64,000 nucleotides of DNA from Pelagibacteraceae bacterium AG-430-P08 (GTDB lineage Bacteria > Pseudomonadota > Alphaproteobacteria > Pelagibacterales > Pelagibacteraceae), in the NCBI GenBank assembly GCA_003212925.1, contig QCOL01000002.1:1-64000 (forward strand), read 5' to 3'. The notes beneath the pieces are model-generated. The model had not been told where the DNA came from, made no database searches, and worked only from the letters and a program-made list of their open reading frames with translations. The translations under genes and the position numbers were made by a program. Shown here in pieces: positions 9,385 to 18,372 of the stretch (within the stretch, counting starts at the first letter, position 1; the number at the start of each line of letters is the position of its first letter).

Positions 9385-10440
9385 TTATCTAATAATAAAT
9401 TGTGTTCCAAACCATCTCCATTTACCATTGTCGTTTACAGAACAATTAATTCGTCCTCTTCTAGGTAAAAATGATTCTCTAAATTCTATTGTGAGTTCTT
9501 TTTCTACAAGTTTAATATTTGATTTCATCCATTTATCTCCCTCGTTGGAATAGCAGTTAATATTTTCAATATTTTTTTGATCATCAAAAAATGTTACTTT
9601 AAATTTTGGTGGATTATTTTCTTTTGATAATTTTTTTTCTTCAGGTTCTAATTTTTTATATTCAAGGGGATAATAGCTTATTATTGATTTAAATCTTTTA
9701 ATTTCTCCATATTTTTCATTAATTGGAAATCTTGGTAGTTCAAATTTATTTTTATTTATATCGATAATTCCAGAATGTTGTCCAAATGCAATTTTAAAAT
9801 TTTGAGATATATAATCTTTCATAAACCCTGAATATTCTCCAAATGGGTAAGAAAATAAAGTTGGTATATAACCTAGTTTTTCTTTAAAAATTAGATTTGA
9901 TGTTTTTATGTCATTTAAAAAAACTTCCTCTGATTTATCAATTAAATAATCATGAGAGTGTGAGTGATGCCCAATAACCCCAAATTCACTACTTTCGATC
10001 TCTTTAATTTGATCCCAGTTCATATATCCATTGTTGCCAACAGGTTCGGTGGATACAAATAATATAAATGGAATTTGATTTTTTTTTAGGTAAGGCCAGG
10101 CATTCTCATAAAAGGATTGAAATGCATCATCAACAGTAAGTAGTATCTTTTTTTCTTTTTTTGGAATATCAAAATTATCTACAAAATCTTTTGGATGATA
10201 AAAAGTTAAGTTAGCATCTAAAATAAGATCAACATGTTCCTTAAAAATATCCATCGATATATTTGTTGATGGGTATTTAAATTCATCAAATCGATGGTAC
10301 ATAATAGATAGTACACCTTCATCATTGGAAAAATACCTAACATTATTTTCTTGTGCGTTTGAGTTAAAAGTCAATATAATTAAAAAAATGAGAAAATTAA
10401 TTATAGATGCTGTAAAGAATAATATTTTTTTTATGATCAT
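9385..10440 (-). CDS. Secreted polysaccharide deacetylase family protein
   Basis: This 351-residue protein has a signal peptide or N-terminal anchor (about residues 1-29, ending SNAQ) and a NodB-type deacetylase domain. The metal-binding Asp pair is in LTVDDAF (D104, D105) and the H-x3-H pair lies in GHHSHSH (H159, H163). Such enzymes remove N- or O-acetyl groups from cell-wall or extracellular glycans. The C-terminal 110 residues form an additional beta-rich region of unknown role, including two Cys. Its start codon lies inside divergent tsaB: the two 5' ends overlap by 53 bp. The signal peptide starts at this ATG, so a shorter protein is unlikely. The substrate is unknown. Confidence 0.8.
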   Translation of the reverse strand: MIIKKILFFTASIINFLIFLIILTFNSNAQENNVRYFSNDEGVLSIMYHRFDEFKYPSTNISMDIFKEHVDLILDANLTFYHPKDFVDNFDIPKKEKKILLTVDDAFQSFYENAWPYLKKNQIPFILFVSTEPVGNNGYMNWDQIKEIESSEFGVIGHHSHSHDYLIDKSEEVFLNDIKTSNLIFKEKLGYIPTLFSYPFGEYSGFMKDYISQNFKIAFGQHSGIIDINKNKFELPRFPINEKYGEIKRFKSIISYYPLEYKKLEPEEKKLSKENNPPKFKVTFFDDQKNIENINCYSNEGDKWMKSNIKLVEKELTIEFRESFLPRRGRINCSVNDNGKWRWFGTQFIIR

Positions 10441-10774
10441 TAATAATAATAATACTTATAGTGTTACTCATGAAAATAGCAAAAATAATTATGAGAAACT
10501 GATTGTTTTACTTACTGATTTTTTAAAAAATAATAATTTAGAGATTAGTGATATCGGATCAATTTATATAAATAGAGGCCCAGGTAGTTTTGCAGGTATT
10601 CGAAATTCTTTATCAACAATTAAAGCAATTCATATGATTAAAAAAATTGATTATTATTGCTTTAGTTTTAAGGACTTTGAGAATGAAATTGATGTTAAAT
10701 ATGAGAATATACCGCATCTTTGCAGTAAATTTAACCTCAAAAAAAATTTGATTAAACCTTATTATATAAGTTAA
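10388..10774 (+). CDS. tsaB: TsaB-like tRNA threonylcarbamoyladenosine (t6A) biosynthesis protein, unusually short
   Basis: From ATG 10388 this encodes only 128 residues, against about 220-230 in most bacteria. The N-terminal ASKHA-fold lobe is recognisable: LIIDA at residues 4-8 (usually IDTA) and RGPGSFAGIR at 63-72 (family pattern GPGSFTGLR). The C-terminal lobe is essentially missing. TsaB scaffolds TsaD and TsaE for t6A37 formation in ANN-decoding tRNAs. An upstream ATG at 10325 would add 21 residues with no homology. The 5' end overlaps the deacetylase start region by 53 bp. The rimI gene usually found between tsaB and fur in Alphaproteobacteria is absent; fur starts 8 bp later. Identity rests on one strong motif plus context. 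Confidence 0.72.
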   Translation: MRKLIIDAVKNNIFFMIINNNNTYSVTHENSKNNYEKLIVLLTDFLKNNNLEISDIGSIYINRGPGSFAGIRNSLSTIKAIHMIKKIDYYCFSFKDFENEIDVKYENIPHLCSKFNLKKNLIKPYYIS

Positions 10775-10782
10775 AATTAGTT

Positions 10783-11223
10783 ATGTCAGATACAGTAGAC
10801 ACAATTGAACAAAAGTGTTTAGCTAAAGGTGTTAAACTTACTGAACAAAGAAGAATTATTGCAAAAATAATTTCGGAGTCAAAGTCTGAGTATGGAGAAT
10901 CTGATCACCCAGATGTAGATGAGCTTTATAACCGTGTTTCGAAAGTTGATCCAAAAATTAGTATCGCTACAGTTTATAGGACAGTGAAATTATTCGAAGA
11001 AGCAGGGATTTTAACGAAACACGATTTTAAAGGTGGAAAGGCAAGATATGAGGCAATGATCGAAAGCCATCATGATCATTTGATAGATATTAAAACAGGC
11101 GAGATCATAGAATTTGTGGATGATGAGATAGAAAAACTTCAAAAAAAAGTTGCAGAAAAATACGGTTACAAATTAGTAGATCATAAATTAGAATTATATG
11201 GGGTTAAAAAAAAGCCTCAATAA
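10783..11223 (+). CDS. Fur-family metalloregulator (alphaproteobacterial Fur/Mur type)
   Basis: This 146-residue regulator has an N-terminal winged helix (KLTEQRRIIAKII; recognition helix region ISIATVYRTVKLFEEAG at about 59-75) and a C-terminal metal-binding dimerisation domain with SHHDHLIDIKTGEIIEF at 95-111. The CxxC zinc pair of enterobacterial Fur is absent; the position after HHDH is Ile-Asp rather than Cys, as in alphaproteobacterial Fur/Mur proteins that sense Mn or Fe. It sits 8 bp after tsaB, and its stop codon directly abuts the miaB start, so it is probably expressed as part of that operon. Whether it responds to iron or manganese cannot be told from sequence. Confidence 0.9.
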   Translation: MSDTVDTIEQKCLAKGVKLTEQRRIIAKIISESKSEYGESDHPDVDELYNRVSKVDPKISIATVYRTVKLFEEAGILTKHDFKGGKARYEAMIESHHDHLIDIKTGEIIEFVDDEIEKLQKKVAEKYGYKLVDHKLELYGVKKKPQ

Positions 11224-12552
11224 ATGAATCAAAAAATTTTCATCAAAACTTTTGGGTGTCAAATGAATGAGTATGACTCTAATAGAATATTAGATACCGT
11301 TAAAAAAATTGGTTATGAAAAGACAGAAAAATACGAGGATACTAATTGTTATTTGTTAAACACATGTCACATAAGGGACAAAGCTAAAGAAAAAGTTTAT
11401 TCTGAAATAGGCAGAGTAAAAAAAATCTTTAGAAATAAAAAAAAACCATTAGTGATTATTGCAGGTTGTGTTGCGCAAGCAGAAAATCAAGAGATGCTGA
11501 AAAGAGAGCCTTTCATTGATTTAGTAATAGGTCCACAGGCTTATCATAAAATTAACGATACAATTTTAAATTACTTTGAAAAAAAAAGAAAACTTGAAGA
11601 AACAGAGTTTGAGGCAGTTTCAAAATTTGAATATTTGAGTAAAATAAAAACTAAAGCAAAAAAAGTTTCATCTTTTTTAACTATTCAAGAAGGCTGTGAT
11701 AAGTTCTGTCATTTTTGTGTAGTCCCTTACACCAGAGGGCCAGAGTATTCAAGACCACCTAGTCAAATTTTAGATGAGGCAAAATATTTAGTCGATAACG
11801 GTGTAAGGGAAATAACTTTACTTGGTCAAAACGTAAATGCTTACGAAAGTAATGGTTTTCGTTTGTCAGATTTAATCTTAAGTATTGAAAAAATAAATGG
11901 AATAAAAAGATTAAGATATACAACATCTCATCCAAAAGATATGACTGATGACCTGATTGAGATTTATAAAACTTCAAGGAAACTAATGCCTCTTGTGCAT
12001 TTGCCAGTGCAAAGTGGATCAAATAAAATATTAAAATTAATGAATAGAAATCATTCTGTCGAGAATTATATTGAAACATTTAATAAGCTAAAAGAAATTA
12101 ACTCAAAGATAGAATTCTCAAGCGATTTTATAATAGCTTATCCTGGGGAAGAAAATCAGGACTTTGAAGATACTTTAAATTTAATCAGAAAAGTAAAATT
12201 TATAAATTCTTATTCATATATTTTTAGCCCCAGACCTGGAACCGTTTCTGCAAATTTAGATTTAATTGATAAGAAAACTTCATTCAAAAGATTAGAAAGA
12301 ATTCAAAATGAATTATTTGTAAATCAGATTCAAAAGAATAAATCTTTAGAAAACAGCATTGTGGAAGTGCTCGTTGAAAATTTTACAGAAGATAAAACTA
12401 AAACATTTGGAAGATCTAAGCACATGACATCAGTAATTTTTGATGGTAAAGCAAGCGATATCGGTAAAATCGTGCCAGTCAAAATTCATAAAAGTAATAG
12501 AACTACTTTATTTGGTGAAATTGAAGATAATTCAAATCAGAAAGTTGCATAA
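11224..12552 (+). CDS. miaB: tRNA-2-methylthio-N6-dimethylallyladenosine synthase MiaB
   Basis: This 442-residue methylthiotransferase adds the 2-methylthio group to i6A37 in tRNA. The N-terminal UPF0004 domain carries auxiliary-cluster cysteines C12, C48 and C82. The radical SAM core has C158-x3-C162-x2-C165 (EGCDKFCHFC), and a TRAM RNA-binding domain covers about residues 375-438. The ATG follows the fur stop with zero spacing, and phoH begins 2 bp after the miaB stop, matching the conserved alphaproteobacterial order miaB-phoH-ybeY-lnt. Confidence 0.97.
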   Translation: MNQKIFIKTFGCQMNEYDSNRILDTVKKIGYEKTEKYEDTNCYLLNTCHIRDKAKEKVYSEIGRVKKIFRNKKKPLVIIAGCVAQAENQEMLKREPFIDLVIGPQAYHKINDTILNYFEKKRKLEETEFEAVSKFEYLSKIKTKAKKVSSFLTIQEGCDKFCHFCVVPYTRGPEYSRPPSQILDEAKYLVDNGVREITLLGQNVNAYESNGFRLSDLILSIEKINGIKRLRYTTSHPKDMTDDLIEIYKTSRKLMPLVHLPVQSGSNKILKLMNRNHSVENYIETFNKLKEINSKIEFSSDFIIAYPGEENQDFEDTLNLIRKVKFINSYSYIFSPRPGTVSANLDLIDKKTSFKRLERIQNELFVNQIQKNKSLENSIVEVLVENFTEDKTKTFGRSKHMTSVIFDGKASDIGKIVPVKIHKSNRTTLFGEIEDNSNQKVA

Positions 12553-12554
12553 AT

Positions 12555-13556
12555 TTGAGTGGAATAACAAAAAAAAATATTGATCAGGCTTTAAAATTTG
12601 TTTACTCAGACAACAACTCTCTAAGCGTTATATTTCATGATAACGATTTATTAATGGGTGTTGTTGGTGAATTTAACAAAAATTTACAGGAACTTGAAAA
12701 AATTACAAAATGTAGTTTATATTCAAGAGGAAATTCTATCCTTATAAAATCAGATCCTGAAACAAATGAAAAAGTAAAAAATGCAATCCAATTTTTAGTC
12801 AATCAATTCATTAATAATGGAAATATCGAAAATAAAGATATACTTTCCTCTGTAGACAAATTTATGATTAATGAAAAAATAAAAAATAATAACATAACTG
12901 AAATAATTAAAACTCCTAAAAAATCTATAATTCCTAGATCTGAAAAACAAAAGAATTATGTTAGAGCTTTAAGACATAGTGATATTATAATCTCTGCTGG
13001 ACCAGCAGGAACAGGTAAGACTTTTTTGGCTGTTGCAGTCGGTTTAACTATGCTTTTAGAGAAAAAAATTGAGAGAATAATTTTATCAAGGCCTGCAGTT
13101 GAAGCAGGGGAACGTTTAGGATTTTTGCCTGGTGACATGAAAGAGAAAGTAGACCCTTATTTAAGACCTTTATACGACTCTTTATATGATCTTTTTGATT
13201 TTGAAAAGATTCAAAGAATGATTGAAATTGGAGATATAGAAATAGCACCATTGGCCTTCATGAGAGGTCGAACTCTTAAAAATTCATTTGCCATTTTAGA
13301 TGAAGCACAAAATGCAACAGATACTCAGATTAAAATGTTTCTTACTCGTATTGGTGAAAATTCAAAAATCGTAGTTAATGGAGATCCAACCCAAATTGAT
13401 CTACCTAACAAAAATATGTCGGGATTACTTCGATCAAAAGAATTACTTGGACATTTGAAAGAGATATCAATTGTTGATTTTGATCACTCAGATGTTGTTA
13501 GACATCCACTTGTATCAAAAATAGTAAAAGCATACTCAAATAATGATAAAAGTTAG
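12555..13556 (+). CDS. ybeZ: PhoH-like ATPase (YbeZ)
   Basis: This 333-residue P-loop protein has Walker A GPAGTGKT at residues 149-156 and Walker B ILDEAQN near 243-249, within the PhoH domain (about 120-325). YbeZ-type PhoH proteins work with YbeY in rRNA processing; the ybeY gene follows and overlaps by 14 bp. The start is a TTG at 12555, 2 bp after miaB; no ATG lies nearby that preserves the usual N-terminal region. The N-terminal 110 residues form the KH-like part seen in this family. Confidence 0.95.
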   Translation: MSGITKKNIDQALKFVYSDNNSLSVIFHDNDLLMGVVGEFNKNLQELEKITKCSLYSRGNSILIKSDPETNEKVKNAIQFLVNQFINNGNIENKDILSSVDKFMINEKIKNNNITEIIKTPKKSIIPRSEKQKNYVRALRHSDIIISAGPAGTGKTFLAVAVGLTMLLEKKIERIILSRPAVEAGERLGFLPGDMKEKVDPYLRPLYDSLYDLFDFEKIQRMIEIGDIEIAPLAFMRGRTLKNSFAILDEAQNATDTQIKMFLTRIGENSKIVVNGDPTQIDLPNKNMSGLLRSKELLGHLKEISIVDFDHSDVVRHPLVSKIVKAYSNNDKS

Positions 13557-14004
13557 TGTCTTCTCAGAAGAGAAGGCTTGGGCAAAAAAACTTAAAAATA
13601 AAGAGCTTTTTTTTAAAAAAATATGTAAGGCTTTTCCAAAAAAATATAAATTTCCAAATAAAAAAATATCATTTAGTTTATTACTTTCTAATAATAAGAA
13701 AATTAAAAAATTAAATAAACATTTTAGAAATAAAAATAAATCTACTGATATTTTATCTTTTCGATTTAATAAAAAGATTAAAATTTTAAAAAATACGTAT
13801 TTGGGAGATATAATAATTAGTTATAATTATTTAAATAAGCCTAAATCTCAAGATTTAGGTTCGTTTAAACAAAAAGTTATTAAAATATTTATTCATGGTT
13901 TTCTTCATCTATTAGGTTTTAATCATGTGAAAAATAAAGATTATTTTAAAATGTTAAGAGAAGAAAATTTTATATATAAACATGTAAAATCAAAAATAAA
14001 TTAA
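13543..14004 (+). CDS. ybeY: Endoribonuclease YbeY
   Basis: This 153-residue metalloenzyme takes part in 16S rRNA 3'-end maturation and ribosome quality control. The zinc site H-x3-H-x5-H is present as HGFLHLLGFNH with H118, H122 and H128. The family pattern is usually H-G-x-L-H-L-x-G-Y-D-H, so the Y-D to F-N change is a small deviation. The STDILSF motif at about residues 67-73 is also typical. The protein is very Lys-rich. The start overlaps phoH by 14 bp, and lnt begins 1 bp after its stop. Confidence 0.95.
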   Translation: MIKVSVFSEEKAWAKKLKNKELFFKKICKAFPKKYKFPNKKISFSLLLSNNKKIKKLNKHFRNKNKSTDILSFRFNKKIKILKNTYLGDIIISYNYLNKPKSQDLGSFKQKVIKIFIHGFLHLLGFNHVKNKDYFKMLREENFIYKHVKSKIN

Positions 14005-14005
14005 T

Positions 14006-15550
14006 TTGAAAAAAAAAATTTATATTGAATCAATTATTTTAATTTTACTAGGTTCCTTTTCATCTTTAAGTTTACCTCCATTTAATTATATTTTAATTAA
14101 TTTTCTAACTTTTAGTTTTTTTTATATTCTTTTGGTTAAAGTCTTTAAAGTCACTAAAAACAAAAAGTTATTTTTTCTTTATGGCTGGTTATTTGGACTT
14201 GGATATTTTACAAGTAATCTTTATTGGATTTCGATTTCATTGACTTTTGACGAAAGTTTTAAATTTTTGATTCCTTTGACTATAATCTTAGTTCCAGCAT
14301 TTTTAGCTTTATTTTATGGTTTAGCCTCATTTTTATTTTTAATTTTGAAACCAAAGAAAAATTTGAGCGCCTTTTTCCTTTTTTCTCTTATATTTGGAAC
14401 GATTGAATTTGTGAGAGGAACAATCCTGACTGGGTTTCCATGGAATTTAATTGCTTACAGTTTTTCTAATCATATTGAAATTTTAAATATTACCTCAATT
14501 ATTGGTACTTATGGCTTTAATCTTTTTTGCATCTCTCTTTTCGCTAGTACTTCATTTTTAATTTTAAGAGATAGTAAAAAAGAAATTATTGTTTGTATTT
14601 TGTTTTTCATAATCACTTTATCTTTTTATTTTTTTGGATCTCAACGATTAGAAAAATTTAATAATCTCGAAGCCATTAAGTTAGATTACAAAATACGGGT
14701 TATAAGCTCAAACGTTAGTATTGATAGATTTTATAAAGATATTGACCCTATTTCAGTAATTGATGATCTAATTAAAATAAGTTCACCAAAAAATAATGAA
14801 AAAATGATTTTTATTTGGCCCGAAGGTATTTTGCCAGACATTTCAAAAGATCAACTCAGGGAATATAAATTTCTTTTTGAGAATGAATTTAATGAAAATC
14901 ACATATTATTAATTGGGATTAATGAAATAAAAGAAAAAAGTCAAATTATAAGATATTTTAATTCACTTACAATTTATGATCACAACCTTGAAATATTAGA
15001 TTCATACAACAAAGTTAATCTGGTACCTTTTGGTGAATTTTTACCTTTTGAAAAAATTCTAGGCCTCATTGGATTAAAGACAATAACTAATAATTATCAA
15101 TCTTACTCAAAAGGAGAAAAAAGAAATGTTTTAGATGTCAAAAAACTCAATTTTTCAGTAAGGTTATTACCACTTATTTGTTACGAAATAATTTATACAG
15201 GTAAAATTTTTAATAAAACAGATTTTGATTTTATTGTAAATATTTCTGAGGATGGTTGGTTTGGTCAATCTATAGGTCCCTATCAACATTTTGTACATAG
15301 CATTTATAGAGGAATTGAAAGTGGTAAATATGTTTTAAGGTCCGCTAACAATGGCATCGCGGCAATTGTTAATCCTTTAGGTGTTGTTGAAAAAAAAGTT
15401 GATTTAAATCAATCAGGTTATGTGGATTTTATTGAGTCAAAAAAAATAACACCAACAATATTTTCAAAATATGGTAATAAAATTTTTGGATTAATGATTT
15501 TATTGTATATTTTATTAATATTTTCATTTAATAGAATAAAAAATGAGTAA
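14006..15550 (+). CDS. lnt: Apolipoprotein N-acyltransferase
   Basis: This 514-residue inner-membrane enzyme adds the third acyl chain to the N-terminal Cys of lipoproteins. About seven hydrophobic segments in residues 5-215 precede a carbon-nitrogen hydrolase domain (about 225-485) with the catalytic triad recognisable: Glu273 in IWPEGILPD, Lys336 in [13 protein letters not shown] and Cys392 in LICYEI. A final membrane anchor occupies about 492-510. The start codon is TTG at 14006, immediately after ybeY. The 3' end overlaps metK by 8 bp. Substrates in this window could include the BON lipoprotein and LptM. Confidence 0.95.
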   Translation: MKKKIYIESIILILLGSFSSLSLPPFNYILINFLTFSFFYILLVKVFKVTKNKKLFFLYGWLFGLGYFTSNLYWISISLTFDESFKFLIPLTIILVPAFLALFYGLASFLFLILKPKKNLSAFFLFSLIFGTIEFVRGTILTGFPWNLIAYSFSNHIEILNITSIIGTYGFNLFCISLFASTSFLILRDSKKEIIVCILFFIITLSFYFFGSQRLEKFNNLEAIKLDYKIRVISSNVSIDRFYKDIDPISVIDDLIKISSPKNNEKMIFIWPEGILPDISKDQLREYKFLFENEFNENHILLIGINEIKEKSQIIRYFNSLTIYDHNLEILDSYNKVNLVPFGEFLPFEKILGLIGLKTITNNYQSYSKGEKRNVLDVKKLNFSVRLLPLICYEIIYTGKIFNKTDFDFIVNISEDGWFGQSIGPYQHFVHSIYRGIESGKYVLRSANNGIAAIVNPLGVVEKKVDLNQSGYVDFIESKKITPTIFSKYGNKIFGLMILLYILLIFSFNRIKNE

Positions 15551-16709
15551 TTTAAAAAATTATCTTTTCACAAGTGAGTCAGTTTCAGAGGGACATCCCG
15601 ATAAAGTTTCTGATAGAATCTCAGACATGGTCGTTGATACTTTTATCTCAAAAGATCCATATTCCAGAGTAGCATGTGAAACTTTAACAACAACAAATAA
15701 AGTTGTTCTCGCAGGTGAAGTAAGGGGCCCAGAAATTAAAAAGGATGAATTAATTGAGAAGGTTAGAAATTGTATAAAAGATATAGGTTATGATCAGGAA
15801 GGTTTTACTTGGAGGGAGGCCACAAAAATTGAAAGTCATTTACATTCCCAATCTGTTGATATTGCAATGGGTGTAGATTCATCTAGTAATAAAGATGAAG
15901 GAGCTGGTGATCAAGGAATTATGTTTGGTTACGCTTGTAATGAAACAAATGTATTAATGCCAGCACCGATTCATTACTCCCATAAAATTTTAAGATTAAT
16001 GGCAGAAGATAGAAAATCCGGAAAATTAAAAAATATTGAACCAGACTCTAAAAGCCAAGTAACTTTTGAGTATATTGATGGAAAGCCAGCAAAGGTAAAG
16101 TCAGTTGTTATTTCCTCACAGCATTCTGCTGATGTAAATCAGACCCAAGTCAAAGATTTGTTGAGACCGTATATGTTAAAGTCTATACCAAAAAATTTAC
16201 TTGATGGTTTTAACGAAGATGAATTTTATGTTAATCCAACAGGTAATTTTGTTATTGGTGGTCCAGATGGAGACTGTGGCTTGACTGGAAGAAAAATTAT
16301 AGTTGATACCTATGGAGGAGCTGCACCACATGGCGGTGGTGCATTTTCAGGTAAAGATCCCACAAAAGTTGATCGATCAGCAGCGTATGCAGCTAGATAT
16401 ATCGCTAAAAATATCGTTGGCTCAAAAATTTCGGAAAGATGTTTAATCCAGTTAGCATATGCAATTGGTGTTTCAAAACCGTTATCTATCTATGTCGACT
16501 TATTTGATAATGATTTAGATAAAAACAAATTTGTAGTAGATAAAATTAGAAAAAATTTCGATTTGAGTCCAAGAGGAATAAGAGAAATGTTAAATTTAAA
16601 TAAACCAATTTATGAAAAAACAGCGTCCTATGGTCATTTTGGTAGAGCACCTGAGGATAATGGATTTTTTTCATGGGAAAAAACTGATAAAATAGGCATT
16701 TTTTCTTAA
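15543..16709 (+). CDS. metK: S-adenosylmethionine synthetase
   Basis: This 388-residue enzyme makes SAM from methionine and ATP. Signature stretches are [16 protein letters not shown] near residue 9, [12 protein letters not shown] near 121 and [16 protein letters not shown] near 262. Length is normal. It overlaps lnt by 8 bp. In many Alphaproteobacteria trmB and rimP follow metK before nusA; here metK is followed only by an 85-99 bp gap holding a terminator-like hairpin, then nusA. No SAM riboswitch is evident upstream, where the coding region of lnt lies. Confidence 0.98.
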   Translation: MSNLKNYLFTSESVSEGHPDKVSDRISDMVVDTFISKDPYSRVACETLTTTNKVVLAGEVRGPEIKKDELIEKVRNCIKDIGYDQEGFTWREATKIESHLHSQSVDIAMGVDSSSNKDEGAGDQGIMFGYACNETNVLMPAPIHYSHKILRLMAEDRKSGKLKNIEPDSKSQVTFEYIDGKPAKVKSVVISSQHSADVNQTQVKDLLRPYMLKSIPKNLLDGFNEDEFYVNPTGNFVIGGPDGDCGLTGRKIIVDTYGGAAPHGGGAFSGKDPTKVDRSAAYAARYIAKNIVGSKISERCLIQLAYAIGVSKPLSIYVDLFDNDLDKNKFVVDKIRKNFDLSPRGIREMLNLNKPIYEKTASYGHFGRAPEDNGFFSWEKTDKIGIFS

Positions 16710-16770
16710 TAGTTTGAGTTGAATTAGAGAAAAACTTTATTATATTCCTCTAACATTGTTGAATTTACAA

Positions 16771-16795
16771 AATGGGCACATGCCCATTTTTTTTT
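16771..16795 (+). terminator. Rho-independent terminator or attenuator upstream of nusA
   Basis: A perfect 7-bp GC-rich stem AATGGGC / GCCCATT with an ACAT loop (16771-16788) runs directly into a T-tract of about 10 bases ending at 16795. It ends 13 bases before the nusA ATG, so it would either end the metK transcript or act as a leaky leader terminator controlling nusA-infB. Terminators just ahead of rimP-nusA operons are known in other Proteobacteria and are linked to NusA autoregulation; that role here is inference. Confidence 0.85.
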
Positions 16796-16808
16796 GGAGC
16801 ATATAAAA

Positions 16809-18362
16809 ATGTTAAACAAAAGAGCTGATAAACTTGAATTACTAAGAATTGCGGAGGCAGTTGCATTAGAAAAATCTATTGATAAAGAACTTATAATAAA
16901 TTCAATGGAAACTGGTATTGCAAAGGCAGCAAAATCTAAATTCGGTCAAGATAATGAAATAAAAGTTTCAATTAATAGAGATAACGGAGATATAGAGATT
17001 TTTAGAAAATTAATTGTCACTGAAAATCCAGAAAATTCAAATACTGAAATAAAGTTAGAGGATGCTATTAGTCTTAATGAGGTAAACAAAGAAAAATCAA
17101 TTGGAGATGAAGTTTTGCAACCATTACCAACCTTTGATTTTGGTAGAATAGCTGCACAAATTGCTAAACAAGTAATAAATACAAGTGTTAGGGAAGCAGA
17201 ACGTGATAAACAATTTAATGATTATATCGATAAAAAAGATTCAATATTAAGTGGTATTGTAAAAAGATTGGAATTTGGAAATGTAATTGTTGATTTAGGT
17301 AGAACAGAAGCAATTATACAAAAAAATGAACTTATACCTAGAGAAATTATTAAAGCAGGCGATAGAATTAAGGCCTATTGTTTTGATGTAAGAAGAGAGC
17401 AAAGAGGACAGCAGATTTTTTTATCTAGAGCTCATCCAAAATTTATGGAAAAACTTTTTATTCAAGAGGTTCCAGAAATCTATGATGGACTTATAGAAAT
17501 AAAATCTTCTTCCAGAGATCCAGGAAGTAGAGCAAAAATTTGTGTAAAAGCTGTCGAAGCTTCCCTAGATCCAGTGGGTGCTTGTGTTGGTATGAGGGGT
17601 TCGAGGGTGCAAGCAGTCGTAAATGAACTTCAAGGTGAAAAAATCGATATAGTAAATTGGTCAGAAGATCCTGCTATTTTGGTATCTAACTCACTTTCAC
17701 CAGCGGATGTTTTAAGAGTAAATGTAGACGCAGAAAGAAAAAAATTAGATGTAATATTAACAGAAGAAAACTTAAGTAAAGCTATTGGTAGAAGAGGTCA
17801 GAATGTTAGGTTGGCAACAAAACTTCTAAATTATGAGATTAATATAATGACAGACAAAGAGGACTCAGAAAGAAGACAATTAGAATTTAAAGAAAAAACA
17901 GAGAACTTTGTAAAAAATTTAGAACTAGATGAAACACTAGGACAATTATTAGTTGCTGAAGGATTCTCAACTATTGATGATATAAAAGATAGTTCAGTAG
18001 AAAATTTACTGAAGATAGAGGGTATTGAAGAAGACACTGCAAAAGCCCTTATAGAAAGAGCAAAAGAATTTCATGAAAAAGATCAAGAGGATATATCAAA
18101 AAGAATCAAAGAACTTGGGCTTGATGAGTCGTTAATTAATTTAAAAGGTTTAACTCCCGGCATGTTGGTTACACTAGGTGAAAAAAAAATCCTTAAGCTG
18201 GAGGATTTTGCTGATTTAGCTTCAGATGAATTAACAGGGGGATATGATGTTATAAAAGGTGCTAAAATTAAAATTGAAGGTTATCTTGAAGATTTTGCAT
18301 TAACAAAAGACGAAGCAGATAGTTTAATAATGTCCGCCAGAAGTATTATATATAAAGATTGA
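16809..18362 (+). CDS. nusA: Transcription termination/antitermination factor NusA
   Basis: This 517-residue RNA polymerase elongation factor has an N-terminal domain (1-120), an S1 domain (about 130-200), two KH domains (about 200-345; GACVGMRGSRVQAVV and AIGRRGQNVRLATKLL are the KH GxxG loops) and C-terminal acidic repeats with helix-hairpin-helix character (about 360-510). ATG 16809 is preferred: GGAG lies at 16796-16799, whereas a possible TTG at 16794 is buried in the T-tract of the terminator hairpin. rimP, normally upstream, is absent, and so is ylxR downstream; infB starts 10 bp after the stop. Confidence 0.97.
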   Translation: MLNKRADKLELLRIAEAVALEKSIDKELIINSMETGIAKAAKSKFGQDNEIKVSINRDNGDIEIFRKLIVTENPENSNTEIKLEDAISLNEVNKEKSIGDEVLQPLPTFDFGRIAAQIAKQVINTSVREAERDKQFNDYIDKKDSILSGIVKRLEFGNVIVDLGRTEAIIQKNELIPREIIKAGDRIKAYCFDVRREQRGQQIFLSRAHPKFMEKLFIQEVPEIYDGLIEIKSSSRDPGSRAKICVKAVEASLDPVGACVGMRGSRVQAVVNELQGEKIDIVNWSEDPAILVSNSLSPADVLRVNVDAERKKLDVILTEENLSKAIGRRGQNVRLATKLLNYEINIMTDKEDSERRQLEFKEKTENFVKNLELDETLGQLLVAEGFSTIDDIKDSSVENLLKIEGIEEDTAKALIERAKEFHEKDQEDISKRIKELGLDESLINLKGLTPGMLVTLGEKKILKLEDFADLASDELTGGYDVIKGAKIKIEGYLEDFALTKDEADSLIMSARSIIYKD

Positions 18363-18372
18363 GAGATGAGTT

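Noticed and set aside
16710-16770. rimP gene or SAM riboswitch between metK and nusA
   Set aside because: No open frame of suitable length and no riboswitch-like fold by eye; only the terminator hairpin is found downstream.
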